DNA from: Pyrinomonadaceae bacterium
GTDB lineage: Bacteria > Acidobacteriota > Blastocatellia > Pyrinomonadales > Pyrinomonadaceae
Reading direction: 5' to 3'
Length of the DNA stretch: 64,000 nucleotides
Assembly (NCBI GenBank): GCA_014380365.1
Contig: JACMJZ010000024.1
Span: 124,001-188,000 of the forward strand
Below, in pieces: positions 9,801 to 16,144 of this stretch. Every line of letters begins with the position of its first letter. Within the stretch, counting starts at the first letter, position 1. The notes beneath the pieces were generated by a model that searched no databases, was not told the DNA's origin, and worked only from the letters and a program-made list of their open reading frames with translations. Both the position numbers and the translations under genes were made by a program.

Positions 9801-10094
9801 AGTTTTGAACAAGCCACCGCTGGCAGTCGCTGTGTAGACCACATTTGCATTGCCAGGGACACCTTCAACGTCTGCGATGCGCCCGCCCATATTTGCCGGC
9901 CCGATGCTCCGCCACTCAAGCCGCTCAAACGCTCTTTCGAACGGCGACTTTGAGCTGTCGTCCTTGGTAGGCGCCGGACTCTCCTGAGGCGTCGGCGATG
10001 GGCTTGGGGTGGGTTCCTGAGCCGAAGCGGCGCTGCTCTGAGCTAAGAGGAAAACCAGCAGACCAAGGCTAAACAACGGTTTCGACAGAGACAT
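6891..10094 (-). CDS. Large secreted VPS10/sortilin-like Asp-box beta-propeller protein
   Basis: 1067 aa. The start at 10094 has GGGAG just upstream and gives a signal peptide (~1-25), then a Pro/Ser/Thr-rich linker (EPTPSPSPTP). Residues ~45-720 carry about nine Asp-box motifs of the S-x-D-x-G-x-T/S-W type (STDGGKNW, TTDGGKTW, SIDGGRSW, SIDGGKTF, TYDGGETW, STDFGKSW, TSDGGKNW, TTDGGKSW and others), the hallmark of BNR/sortilin multi-bladed propellers. A C-terminal Ig-like segment (~800-880) and a helical tail follow. Such proteins are often annotated as glycosyl hydrolases, but no catalytic residues can be assigned here. Probably extracellular. Confidence 0.85.
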   Translation of the reverse strand: MSLSKPLFSLGLLVFLLAQSSAASAQEPTPSPSPTPQESPAPTKDDSSKSPFERAFERLEWRSIGPANMGGRIADVEGVPGNANVVYTATASGGLFKTINGGVTWKPIFERQGTLSIGDIALAPSNPEVVWVGTGESNVRNSVSFGDGVYKSTDGGKNWQHMGLRNTERISAIAIHPQNPDIVYVGALGHAFGPNEERGVFMTTDGGKTWTKTLYIDREHGVSDLDIDLTNPNILYAGMWSFERKPWTHRSGSEKGGLYKSIDGGRSWNKLSNGLPKLLGRIGVRAAPSNPQVVYAIVESKEGTLYRSDDRGETFKQVSKQTNIVSRGFYYTTVRVDPNDENRVFAVASSLFISIDGGKTFRSITGKTHIDYHALWMDPKNPKRMWQGQDGGIAVTYDGGETWEYVNNIPLGQFYQIHADNRLPFYYVMGGLQDNGAWTGPSRTREPAGIMNDDWRMVSFGDGFYVINHADDAELYISESQGGNILRTDFSTREQQEVNPWGRGSGDGPAIGEKYRFNWNSPIVLSPHDKNTVYFGGNVVFKSTDFGKSWEQISADLTTNNPEKQKDAGGPIAVENTSAEYHTTIISLAESPLQKGLLWVGTDDGNLQLTSDGGKNWSNIIASIKGVPANSPVSHVEPSRVSPQTAYVAFERHMFDDFRPYIFKTTDGGKSWSAIAGNLPAKAYVQVVREDPKNPALLYAGTEIGLFASYTGGKEWIPLNLKNMPNVAVHDIVVHPRENDLIVATHGRSVWILDDVTPIQRMTSAIVNSNAHLFPIRPGLRYASFFTRYGIGDKVFTGPNPSYGALITYYLKDKLDDKATFKIEIRDESGKLVQELNRPSREKGLNRVTWNLRYGGAEVRRPPSAEETAFGGPPRGPQVLPGSYTVRLTVGDKTFDQAVDVRLDPTINVALADLQAQLDLQMKLRDMQSATNTALRFLDSIEEQLKHTETTVKNLNKEPDKELMKALEDYKKQIVALEDRLVRRSEGLGFPGKSQVTNRIGDLFFSVDGTNAAPTSYQRQYFQEIQPEFRERMGEANRFIKDTIPLWNEELRGWNVPTLTTRNAIDF

Positions 10095-10521
10095 CTTTTT
10101 CTCCCGAGTTAATTTTTCGTACGACCGTCCGACAAACTGAAGTTGCGGAAACAACCTGAAGAGCTAACAAGGCGGAGAGTTTATCATCTCAGCATTTAAT
10201 TGAAAGCGTTTCTCTTGAGCCCAGGAGAACTGATGCAATTTACTTTGCGACTCTTTGCGTCCACTTTGCGCGCTTTGCGGTTTGGCTGTTAGTTTTACCG
10301 CAAAGGACAGCCAAGAACCCGCAGAGAAGCGCTAAGAAAAGACACGCTCAACCCAGCAACCTGCACCATGGGCCGCGCCGCAAGGATCGAACCGTCTTCA
10401 GGCGGCTTTACGATGACAGGACATTTTCTTGTAAACCGAAAACACGTCTGTTCGATTGACCCGGTTCTGAATCGGGCTATAAAGTAGACGTTCCAGTCAA
10501 CCAACAGGAGAACCGAAACAC
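10095..10521. other. Intergenic region with a palindrome and the upstream zone of the FKBP gene
   Basis: About 430 bp between divergent genes. It holds the inverted repeat at 10243-10336. The rest must contain both promoters; no further gene is seen. Confidence 0.6.
10243..10336. repeat. Palindromic repeat, CTTTGCG family (copy 1)
   Basis: Left arm 10243-10281 repeats CTTTGCG four times; right arm 10297-10336 holds the complementary CGCAAAG-type units, imperfectly. The same design occurs at 22326-22423. Confidence 0.75.
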
Positions 10522-11052
10522 TTGCCGCAAAGTAGACATCGAAAAACTTCGAAGGCCAGGAAGCGTCCCAAGGCCGCGTATCCCGCCGGGAAAGCAAAAC
10601 CTCCTGCAGGGCGCAATCGTCAAGCTCGAGTGATTGCCATCATCGTGGTGCTCGTGATTGCAGCGAGCGCGATTGGTTACCTCATCAGCAAACGCGGAGG
10701 GACCAGCGGTGGCACTGAAATCACTACGGCTTCTGGCCTCAAATACATCGACACAGTCACAGGAACCGGGCCTTCGCCTCAAATCGGACAGACAGTCTCC
10801 GTAAACTATACCGGTACGCTGGTAAATGGGACGGTGTTTGACAGTTCAGCCAAACAGGGAAAGCCATATCAATTTCGCATCGGCACCGGAGCCGTGATCA
10901 AAGGATGGGACGAAGGTCTGATGACAATGAAGGTGGGTGGTAAGCGGAAGCTCACAATTCCAGCCAGCCTTGGTTACAAGGATCAGAGAAATGGCATGAT
11001 TCCACCTAATTCCACCCTACTATTTGATGTGGAACTCCTGGATGTGAAGTAA
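10522..11052 (+). CDS. Membrane-anchored FKBP-type peptidyl-prolyl isomerase
   Basis: 176 aa. A basic N-terminus (~1-36, many Lys/Arg) precedes one membrane helix (~37-57), so the catalytic part probably faces the periplasm. Residues ~70-176 are a complete FKBP domain: SGLKYIDTVTGTG, VSVNYTGTLVNGTVFDSS, VIKGWDEGL, IPASLGY and LLFDVELLDV. It catalyses cis-trans isomerisation of Xaa-Pro bonds. The start is a TTG preceded by AGGAGAA about 11 nt upstream; no ATG lies closer to the frame opening. It converges with a small membrane-protein gene. Confidence 0.9.
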   Translation: MPQSRHRKTSKARKRPKAAYPAGKAKPPAGRNRQARVIAIIVVLVIAASAIGYLISKRGGTSGGTEITTASGLKYIDTVTGTGPSPQIGQTVSVNYTGTLVNGTVFDSSAKQGKPYQFRIGTGAVIKGWDEGLMTMKVGGKRKLTIPASLGYKDQRNGMIPPNSTLLFDVELLDVK

Positions 11053-11069
11053 CGAGTCCCTAACAGCTA

Positions 11070-11471
11070 TTACGGCCGGTACAGCGCGGCGGTAATCAAA
11101 CCCAGCAGTATCTTGTCAACGCCTTCAAATAATATCTGCTTCACCATAAGAGTCATGGGCACGGGCTGCACCGCGTAAGCAATGCAAAAAGACGGCACCA
11201 CCAGAACTAACCACATCGCGAGACCAAACCGAATTCCCTGCATCATCCACGGTTTGTTCTCCACGCCTTTTGAGTAAATCCAAACCGAGCCAATCGCAAA
11301 CGCCAGGTAGGCCAGATTGATGAAGAGCATCTTCTCCTGCCCCTCTGGCCGGTAGTGTTCCTTGACGGCCATGTAATCCGGCACCAGCAGGACTGCATGA
11401 ATTAGAAAGCCGGCCAGGTTGGCAACGATAAACACAACGATAATCGTCAGGATCAGTTTCTTGGTGTTCAT
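11070..11471 (-). CDS. Small four-helix integral membrane protein
   Basis: 133 aa, mostly hydrophobic, with about four membrane helices (~7-30, 48-66, 78-103, 115-131). AAGGAG lies well placed before the ATG. No family is recognised and no charged catalytic motif is visible. It converges with the FKBP gene with only 17 bp between the stops. Its real-gene status rests on the ribosome site and membrane pattern. Confidence 0.7.
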   Translation of the reverse strand: MNTKKLILTIIVVFIVANLAGFLIHAVLLVPDYMAVKEHYRPEGQEKMLFINLAYLAFAIGSVWIYSKGVENKPWMMQGIRFGLAMWLVLVVPSFCIAYAVQPVPMTLMVKQILFEGVDKILLGLITAALYRP

Positions 11472-11616
11472 GGGGCGAACTCCTTTTAGCTAACTGGATA
11501 ATTAGATCGTGATGGACTTGGAAAGTGAAACTGCGCGCCGCCGATTGTAGCTCTTCAGCTGTCACAAGTGAACATTAATGAGTGCGATTCATCCCCCCAG
11601 TTAGTAATGTCTGAAT

Positions 11617-11717
11617 TTCTCTGTGCGATCTCAGTGTTCTCGTGTGTCTCTGTGGTGAACGTTTGCTAAGTAAGATTCACCACTGAGACACAGAGTCCAC
11701 AGAGTAAGCACAGAGAA
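11617..11717. repeat. Palindromic repeat, CTCTGTG family (copy 1)
   Basis: Left arm 11617-11659 (TTCTCTGTGCG...TCTCTGTGGTGAA) and right arm 11676-11717 (TTCACCACTGAGACACAGAG...CACAGAGAA) are near-complementary. The same family occurs at 34201-34298. Confidence 0.8.
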
Positions 11718-11815
11718 GCTTTCCAACGTAAGACACCATCCACCCGTTTGATTAGTTCCTCGCCCGAGAGTTAATCTTCATACATTCCGCAACGACAACC
11801 ATGAGCATTACCAGC

Positions 11816-11825
11816 AAGGAGGTGA
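11816..11825 (+). promoter_or_regulatory. Full-length Shine-Dalgarno sequence of citrate synthase
   Basis: AAGGAGGTGA complements the 16S rRNA 3' tail over 10 nt and ends 7 nt before the GTG start at 11833. It fixes this rare start codon and suggests strong initiation; other genes here have 4-6 nt matches. Confidence 0.8.
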
Positions 11826-11832
11826 CACGCCC

Positions 11833-13149
11833 GTGAGCGCGAACACTTTAACCATCACCGACAATCGCACTGGAAAACAGTATGACCTGCCCATCGATAA
11901 CGGGACGATCAAGGCTACAGACCTGCGCCAGATTAAGACCTCCGAAGACGACTTCGGCTTGATGACTTACGACCCGGCGTTCATGAACACTGCCTCCTGC
12001 AAGAGCCGGATCACTTTCATCGATGGCGATAAAGGGATTCTGGAGTATCGCGGCTATCCAATCGACCAGCTCGCCGAAAAGAGCACGTATCTCGAAGTCG
12101 CTTACTTACTCCTGAATGGTGAACTGCCGACAGCAGAAGAGTTGAAAGCCTGGACGCACAACATCACTCATCACACCTTCATCAATGAAAGTATCAAGAA
12201 GGTGATCGACGGATTCCACTACAACGCGCATCCGATGGGGATGTTTGAGGCGACGCTCGGCGCGCTCTCAACCTTCTATCCCGACGCCAAAGAAATCTTC
12301 GAAGTTGAATGCAGGAAAAAACAGATTCACCGTTTGATTGCGAAAGTCCCGACCATCGCCGCCTTCGCGTATCGTCACCGGATCGGAATGCGTTATGCCT
12401 ATCCGGACAACGACCTCAGCTACGAAGGCAACTTTCTCAACATGATGTTCAAGACTACCGAGTTGAGATATCAATCGAACCCAGTGCTTGAACGCGCGCT
12501 CAACGTCCTCTTCATTCTCCATGCCGATCATGAACAGAATTGCAGTACGAATGCGATGCGCAGTATCGGCAGCGCGCACACCGATCCGTTTTCGTCACTT
12601 GCCGGAGCAGCCGCCGCGCTCTATGGCCCGCTGCACGGCGGCGCAAACGAGATGGTGCTGCGCATGCTCAAGGAGATTGGTTCGATAGACAAAGTGCCGG
12701 ATTACATCAAGCGGGTAAAGGCCGGTGAGTTTCGGCTAATGGGATTCGGCCATCGCGTATACAAAAACTACGATCCGCGCGCGCGCATAATCAAACAGGT
12801 CGCAGATGAAGTCTTTGAAGTTACCGGCAAGGATCCAATGCTGAACATCGCGCTGGAACTCGAACGCATTGCTCTCGAAGACGAGTACTTTGTGAAGCGG
12901 AAACTTTATCCCAACGTCGACTTCTACTCGGGAATCATCTATCGGGCGATGCGCTTCCCGGTCGACATGTTCCCCGTGTTGTTTGCAATTCCACGCACGT
13001 CAGGCTGGCTGGCCCAGTGGGTTGAACTGCTGGAAGACCCCGACCAGAAGATCGCCCGACCGCGTCAGATTTATTTAGGACATCGCTCGCGTGATTATGT
13101 TCCGATTGATGAACGCAAGGTGGCGGCGACCGAGGCGGCTGGGGCGTAA
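11833..13149 (+). CDS. gltA: Citrate synthase
   Basis: 438 aa, full length for a type II (Gram-negative-like) citrate synthase. It condenses acetyl-CoA and oxaloacetate to citrate in the TCA cycle, in the cytoplasm. The catalytic triad is visible: His268 in LHGGAN, His307 in GFGHRVYK and Asp363 in NVDFYSG. Binding residues lie in ILHADHEQN (227-235) and AHTDPFSSLAGAAAALYGPLHG; PRTSGWLAQW near the C-terminus is also conserved. It starts with GTG behind a perfect ribosome site and has no metabolic neighbours, so it is probably monocistronic. Confidence 0.97.
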   Translation: MSANTLTITDNRTGKQYDLPIDNGTIKATDLRQIKTSEDDFGLMTYDPAFMNTASCKSRITFIDGDKGILEYRGYPIDQLAEKSTYLEVAYLLLNGELPTAEELKAWTHNITHHTFINESIKKVIDGFHYNAHPMGMFEATLGALSTFYPDAKEIFEVECRKKQIHRLIAKVPTIAAFAYRHRIGMRYAYPDNDLSYEGNFLNMMFKTTELRYQSNPVLERALNVLFILHADHEQNCSTNAMRSIGSAHTDPFSSLAGAAAALYGPLHGGANEMVLRMLKEIGSIDKVPDYIKRVKAGEFRLMGFGHRVYKNYDPRARIIKQVADEVFEVTGKDPMLNIALELERIALEDEYFVKRKLYPNVDFYSGIIYRAMRFPVDMFPVLFAIPRTSGWLAQWVELLEDPDQKIARPRQIYLGHRSRDYVPIDERKVAATEAAGA

Positions 13150-13226
13150 GCGAGTTGGCGGTTAAGCGATTTCAAGTCCAAGTTGCACCACACTTCGGTC
13201 GATCCTACAGGTGAACCTCTGGCGCC

Positions 13227-13802
13227 TCAGCGCTCAAACTTCTTGAGGGCTGTGAAGTCCTGCAAGAGACCAGCGGACTTCCAGTCAAAGCCCGGCACAA
13301 TAATAGGACATTCGAAGGCGAGCTTGGATCTGTACGAGCGGCCGGTGTTGGTTCGCACCGTAGCGTACATCTTGTTCCACTCCCCAAGGAAAGGCTCAAG
13401 GACGGAATCCTGAGGTATCTCGATAATAATTGAGGGATCACCCTCCTCTAGGGTTACGCCCTTCTCCAGCCAATTAGCCGACGAGTTTCGCCGTCCTGGC
13501 AGTTGCAGCCCAACATACGTGACATGAACCGGCCTGCGCCCTTTGTTTGTCACAATGATGTGCCCGAAACGCTGCTTTACAGGCGACCGCATTCCGTGCT
13601 CATGAATAATTTTGGCGTTCCATTGAAGCTCAACGTCTACGTCGTGGGAGTCCCGCCGGTAGTTTCTCCAATGAATAAACAGTGAGGTTCCGCTGATGAG
13701 CAAACTGATTATGGCAATAGCCGCGCTCACCAAGGCTACCGCAACAGGTGGAAGATCGTTAATCCACTGGGGTATGTCCATGCCAGGTACTTCTTCTGCC
13801 AC
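13227..13802 (-). CDS. Membrane-anchored protein of unknown function
   Basis: 191 aa. One membrane segment (~18-46, rich in Ala/Ile/Val) precedes a soluble domain with strands such as FGHIIVTNKGRRPVHVTYVGLQL and later LEPFLGEW. This immunoglobulin-like beta pattern occurs in short membrane proteins of unknown role. The first ATG is used. It lies 18 bp after the DUF2283 gene on the same strand and may be co-transcribed with it and with the tRNA-linked gene upstream. Confidence 0.6.
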   Translation of the reverse strand: MAEEVPGMDIPQWINDLPPVAVALVSAAIAIISLLISGTSLFIHWRNYRRDSHDVDVELQWNAKIIHEHGMRSPVKQRFGHIIVTNKGRRPVHVTYVGLQLPGRRNSSANWLEKGVTLEEGDPSIIIEIPQDSVLEPFLGEWNKMYATVRTNTGRSYRSKLAFECPIIVPGFDWKSAGLLQDFTALKKFER

Positions 13803-13820
13803 TCTGATACTGTTGATAGG

Positions 13821-14054
13821 TTATGAAGCACCAGCTCCAACCAGTTGAAGAGTTTTCGCCTGAACTGATTCCAATACCGTGTCCCGTAGAAAAGCGCTGG
13901 CCTTCAATATTTCGACACCGATCATCTCATTCTTATCGTTAAGCTCGACAGTAATGTTGGGGCTCAGCTCCACGCTCCTGCTTTCTGGTTCATCTGAAAT
14001 CACCAGATGCAAGACGTCCTCCTGCTCAAAGTACTTAAGACGAGTTTCATTCAT
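13821..14054 (-). CDS. DUF2283 protein (antitoxin-like small protein)
   Basis: 77 aa. The pattern YFEQEDVLHLVISDEPESRSVELSPNITVELNDKNEMIGVEIL matches DUF2283, a small beta-rich family usually encoded beside DUF4258/RelE-fold genes. Here it overlaps the preceding gene by 8 bp, which indicates translational coupling. Inference: the labile partner of a toxin-antitoxin-like pair; no DNA-binding motif is visible. Confidence 0.75.
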   Translation of the reverse strand: MNETRLKYFEQEDVLHLVISDEPESRSVELSPNITVELNDKNEMIGVEILKASAFLRDTVLESVQAKTLQLVGAGAS

Positions 14055-14319
14055 GAGTAAATCTCCCAGTTCGCAGCCGAAATCGAATCAGCTGCCGTGT
14101 TGTTGCATGAACAGTAACCGGCGTTACCAGGTCTTCTTTAATTTCATAAGGAATCATGACCAGTTGTAGGCCGTGTCGTCCGACGACGACCGCCCGTTCA
14201 GTTTCAGTGTCGAAGTAACGTTCATCGGAATGCCGGATGATGTTCTCAAGCTTTGTTAAATCAAATCCTCTTAGCGCCGCCCGGTACTTCAAATAATCTG
14301 TCCATTGAATCGAGGGCAT
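14047..14319 (-). CDS. DUF4258/BrnT-like small protein, candidate toxin partner
   Basis: 90 aa from the ATG at 14319; a TTG at 14328 is the alternative. A helix (LTKLENIIRHSDERYFD) is followed by a beta-sheet containing RAVVVGRHGLQLVMIPYE and the tail TVHATTRQLIRFRLRTGRF, the outline of RelE-fold DUF4258-type proteins. It overlaps the DUF2283 gene. Its ATG lies only 14 nt after the CCA of tRNA-Arg(UCG), with no good ribosome site between, so it seems to be transcribed through the tRNA. Toxin activity is inferred, not shown. Confidence 0.6.
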   Translation of the reverse strand: MPSIQWTDYLKYRAALRGFDLTKLENIIRHSDERYFDTETERAVVVGRHGLQLVMIPYEIKEDLVTPVTVHATTRQLIRFRLRTGRFTHE

Positions 14320-14333
14320 AGAAGTCAAAGATT

Positions 14334-14410
14334 TGGTGCACCCGGCAGGACTCGAACCTGCGACCTTCTGATTCGAAGTCAGACACTCTATCCAGCTGAG
14401 CTACGGGTGC
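14334..14410 (-). tRNA. tRNA-Arg (anticodon UCG)
   Basis: Complete 77-nt cloverleaf with encoded CCA. The acceptor stem is GCACCCG/CGGGTGC, the anticodon stem TCTGA/TCAGA encloses loop CTTCGAA (anticodon TCG), and the T-stem GCAGG/CCTGC encloses TTCGAGT. D-loop G18G19 and T-loop C56 are canonical. It reads CGA. Confidence 0.97.
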
Positions 14411-14420
14411 ACGAAAGGCG

Positions 14421-14493
14421 GTAAATAGTAAATGGTGAATGGTAAATCGCAAAAACCTGACTGCTGTCTGCCGTCTGGCGTCTGCCGTCTGAC
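14421..14493. repeat. Short direct-repeat tract upstream of tRNA-Arg(UCG)
   Basis: GGTAAATAGTAAATGGTGAATGGTAAAT (14421-14448) is followed by a CTGCCGTCTG-type tandem tract (14457-14493) reaching the stop codon of the cytochrome gene. The first part recurs upstream of the other tRNA-Arg at 25041. Confidence 0.75.
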
Positions 14494-14909
14494 TAGTGGC
14501 CACTGCTCTGGATCACCTTACGGATGAATCGCACCAGATCGTTCATCTCTTCCGGCGACAGTTTATCCTTGAACGCCGGCATGCCGTCGCCGCCGTTCGT
14601 AATCTGTTTGACGAAGTCTTCGTCCTTATGGGTAAGCGCGTGACCTTCATGGAAGCTGGGCACTTTTAACTTCTTACCATCCACGGTCTTCACGCCCCCC
14701 ATGCCATCTTCTCCGTGACACCCCACACAGTTCTTCTGAAAAGTTGCGCGGGCAAGGGCAAACTCGTCTGGCGGAGTAGTCGCTTTGGTGACGGGCGACG
14801 CAGCGACAATCGGCGCGGATTGATTAGTCGTCACCGTGCTGGGTTGAGTACACGCGCTCGCCAGCAGAATTGCAGCGGCCATTAAGAGTGTCTGCGTAAC
14901 CAACTTCAT
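14493..14909 (-). CDS. Lipoprotein c-type cytochrome (monoheme)
   Basis: 138 aa. A lipoprotein signal (~1-20, LLASAC with Cys20) anchors it to a membrane on the outside. Heme attachment is CVGCH at 61-65, and GGDGMPAF near residue 114 supplies the likely axial Met; the C-terminal helix SPEEMNDLVRFIRKV closes a class I cytochrome c fold. A Thr/Pro-rich spacer (~21-47) separates anchor and heme domain. It is an electron carrier; its partner oxidase or dehydrogenase is not in the window. It is transcribed toward tRNA-Arg(UCG). Confidence 0.9.
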   Translation of the reverse strand: MKLVTQTLLMAAAILLASACTQPSTVTTNQSAPIVAASPVTKATTPPDEFALARATFQKNCVGCHGEDGMGGVKTVDGKKLKVPSFHEGHALTHKDEDFVKQITNGGDGMPAFKDKLSPEEMNDLVRFIRKVIQSSGH

Positions 14910-15191
14910 TCGGAAAGCCCTCCCGTTAATATCGTCAAGTCAAGGTGTTGCTAAGAGAAACAGGATAACACGACCAGCGGCGCGGAACAGAAATGCCCTC
15001 GTAGCAGAACTGGTACGGAACGGTTCCCGCGCCGAGAGCCGGAGAAGTGATGACACCTAAGTGCACGACTCGGTTTTCCTGTCCGGTTGCAATCACACCT
15101 GAGACTAGGCAGAATATCTGGGCGCGTCAAAACATTCATCACTTATTGACTCAGTCGATAATTCCTCCACATTAAAGAGGTCACATGCAAC

Positions 15192-15959
15192 ATGAGCACT
15201 GACAAGGAAGGCAACGCAACGAGAGGGTCGCTTCGCCTCGCCCCGAATTGCGTTGAACTCGAGGAGGAGAAAGCGAAGCTGCCGAGACAGTTCGTCAACT
15301 TCACCTTCTATCACGCCCTCCCGCAGTGGCGCATGCTGGCCGAAGACGAACAGCAGCGATGCAAAGAGGAGTTTATCAAGACGGTGGACGGGTTTCGGGG
15401 TCCACTTTTGATTAACAGCTATTCCACGATCGGCTTGCGCACGAATGTAGACTTCATGATCTGGCGGATCGGATACGAACTTGATCCGATTCAGGAGATG
15501 ACTTCACGGCTCAACCATACCCAGATGGCAAAATACCTGGAGCCCTCGCAGTCGTTTCTGTCGATGACGAAGCGTTCGATGTACATCGACAAAGACAATC
15601 CCGACCACGTTGAAGATCGGCTGCACATCATCCCCGGCAAGTCGGACTATCTTTTCGTCTATCCCTTTGTGAAAACCCGCGAGTGGTATTCGCGCACCGC
15701 CGACCAGCGTCAGGAAATGATGGACGAACACATTCGCATCGGCACGAAATATCGCCAGGTCAAACTTCATACGACTTACTCCTTCGGCCTGGACGATCAG
15801 GAGTTTGTGGTCGCGTTTGAGACGGACAACCCGGCAGACTTTCTCGATTTGGTGCAGGAGTTGCGCGAAACTAAAGCGAGTTCATACACCTTGAGAGATA
15901 CGCCCATGTTCACCTGTAGACAGCGTAGCTTGGCTGAATGCCTTGATGCGTTAGGATAG
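15192..15959 (+). CDS. hemQ: Chlorite-dismutase family, HemQ-like (coproheme decarboxylase) protein
   Basis: 255 aa, cytoplasmic. The second half matches the HemQ/Cld family: Tyr157 in VYPFVKTREWY aligns with the catalytic Tyr of coproheme decarboxylases, His180 in MMDEHIRIG with the proximal heme ligand, and TTYSFGLDDQEFVVAFE with the conserved strand. HemQ converts coproheme to heme b in the coproporphyrin-dependent pathway. Other members act as peroxidases or chlorite dismutases; the Cld distal Arg cannot be placed from sequence alone. AGAGG precedes the ATG. No heme genes lie nearby. Confidence 0.8.
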   Translation: MSTDKEGNATRGSLRLAPNCVELEEEKAKLPRQFVNFTFYHALPQWRMLAEDEQQRCKEEFIKTVDGFRGPLLINSYSTIGLRTNVDFMIWRIGYELDPIQEMTSRLNHTQMAKYLEPSQSFLSMTKRSMYIDKDNPDHVEDRLHIIPGKSDYLFVYPFVKTREWYSRTADQRQEMMDEHIRIGTKYRQVKLHTTYSFGLDDQEFVVAFETDNPADFLDLVQELRETKASSYTLRDTPMFTCRQRSLAECLDALG

Positions 15960-15967
15960 AAAAACCG

Positions 15968-16098
15968 GCGGGGGCAAGCCCACCTTCCCAACCTGAGAGA
16001 TTAACCTGCTCGGAGGACTAACCTCGGAAAGCCCTTCAAGCAAGTATTAGAACTCGATCTCGATCAGCTCGTGGTCAGGAAGGCGGGCTTGCCCCCGC
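15968..16098. repeat. 131-bp palindromic element, family A (copy 2)
   Basis: Arms begin at 15968 (GCGGGGGCAAGCCCACC...) and end at 16098 (...GGGCTTGCCCCCGC). Terminal arms and internal blocks match the element at 3780-3909, with nearly the same length. It separates the HemQ-like gene from the next + strand gene. Confidence 0.85.
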
Positions 16099-16144
16099 TC
16101 TTTCTTTGGTCACCGATCACTTGAAGTCTTCAATTTCCAGCCGC

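Larger units (their letters stand above)
11472..11832. other. Intergenic region ahead of citrate synthase
   Basis: About 360 bp between divergent genes. It contains the inverted repeat at 11617-11717 and the strong ribosome site at 11816-11825. No further gene is seen. Confidence 0.6.
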
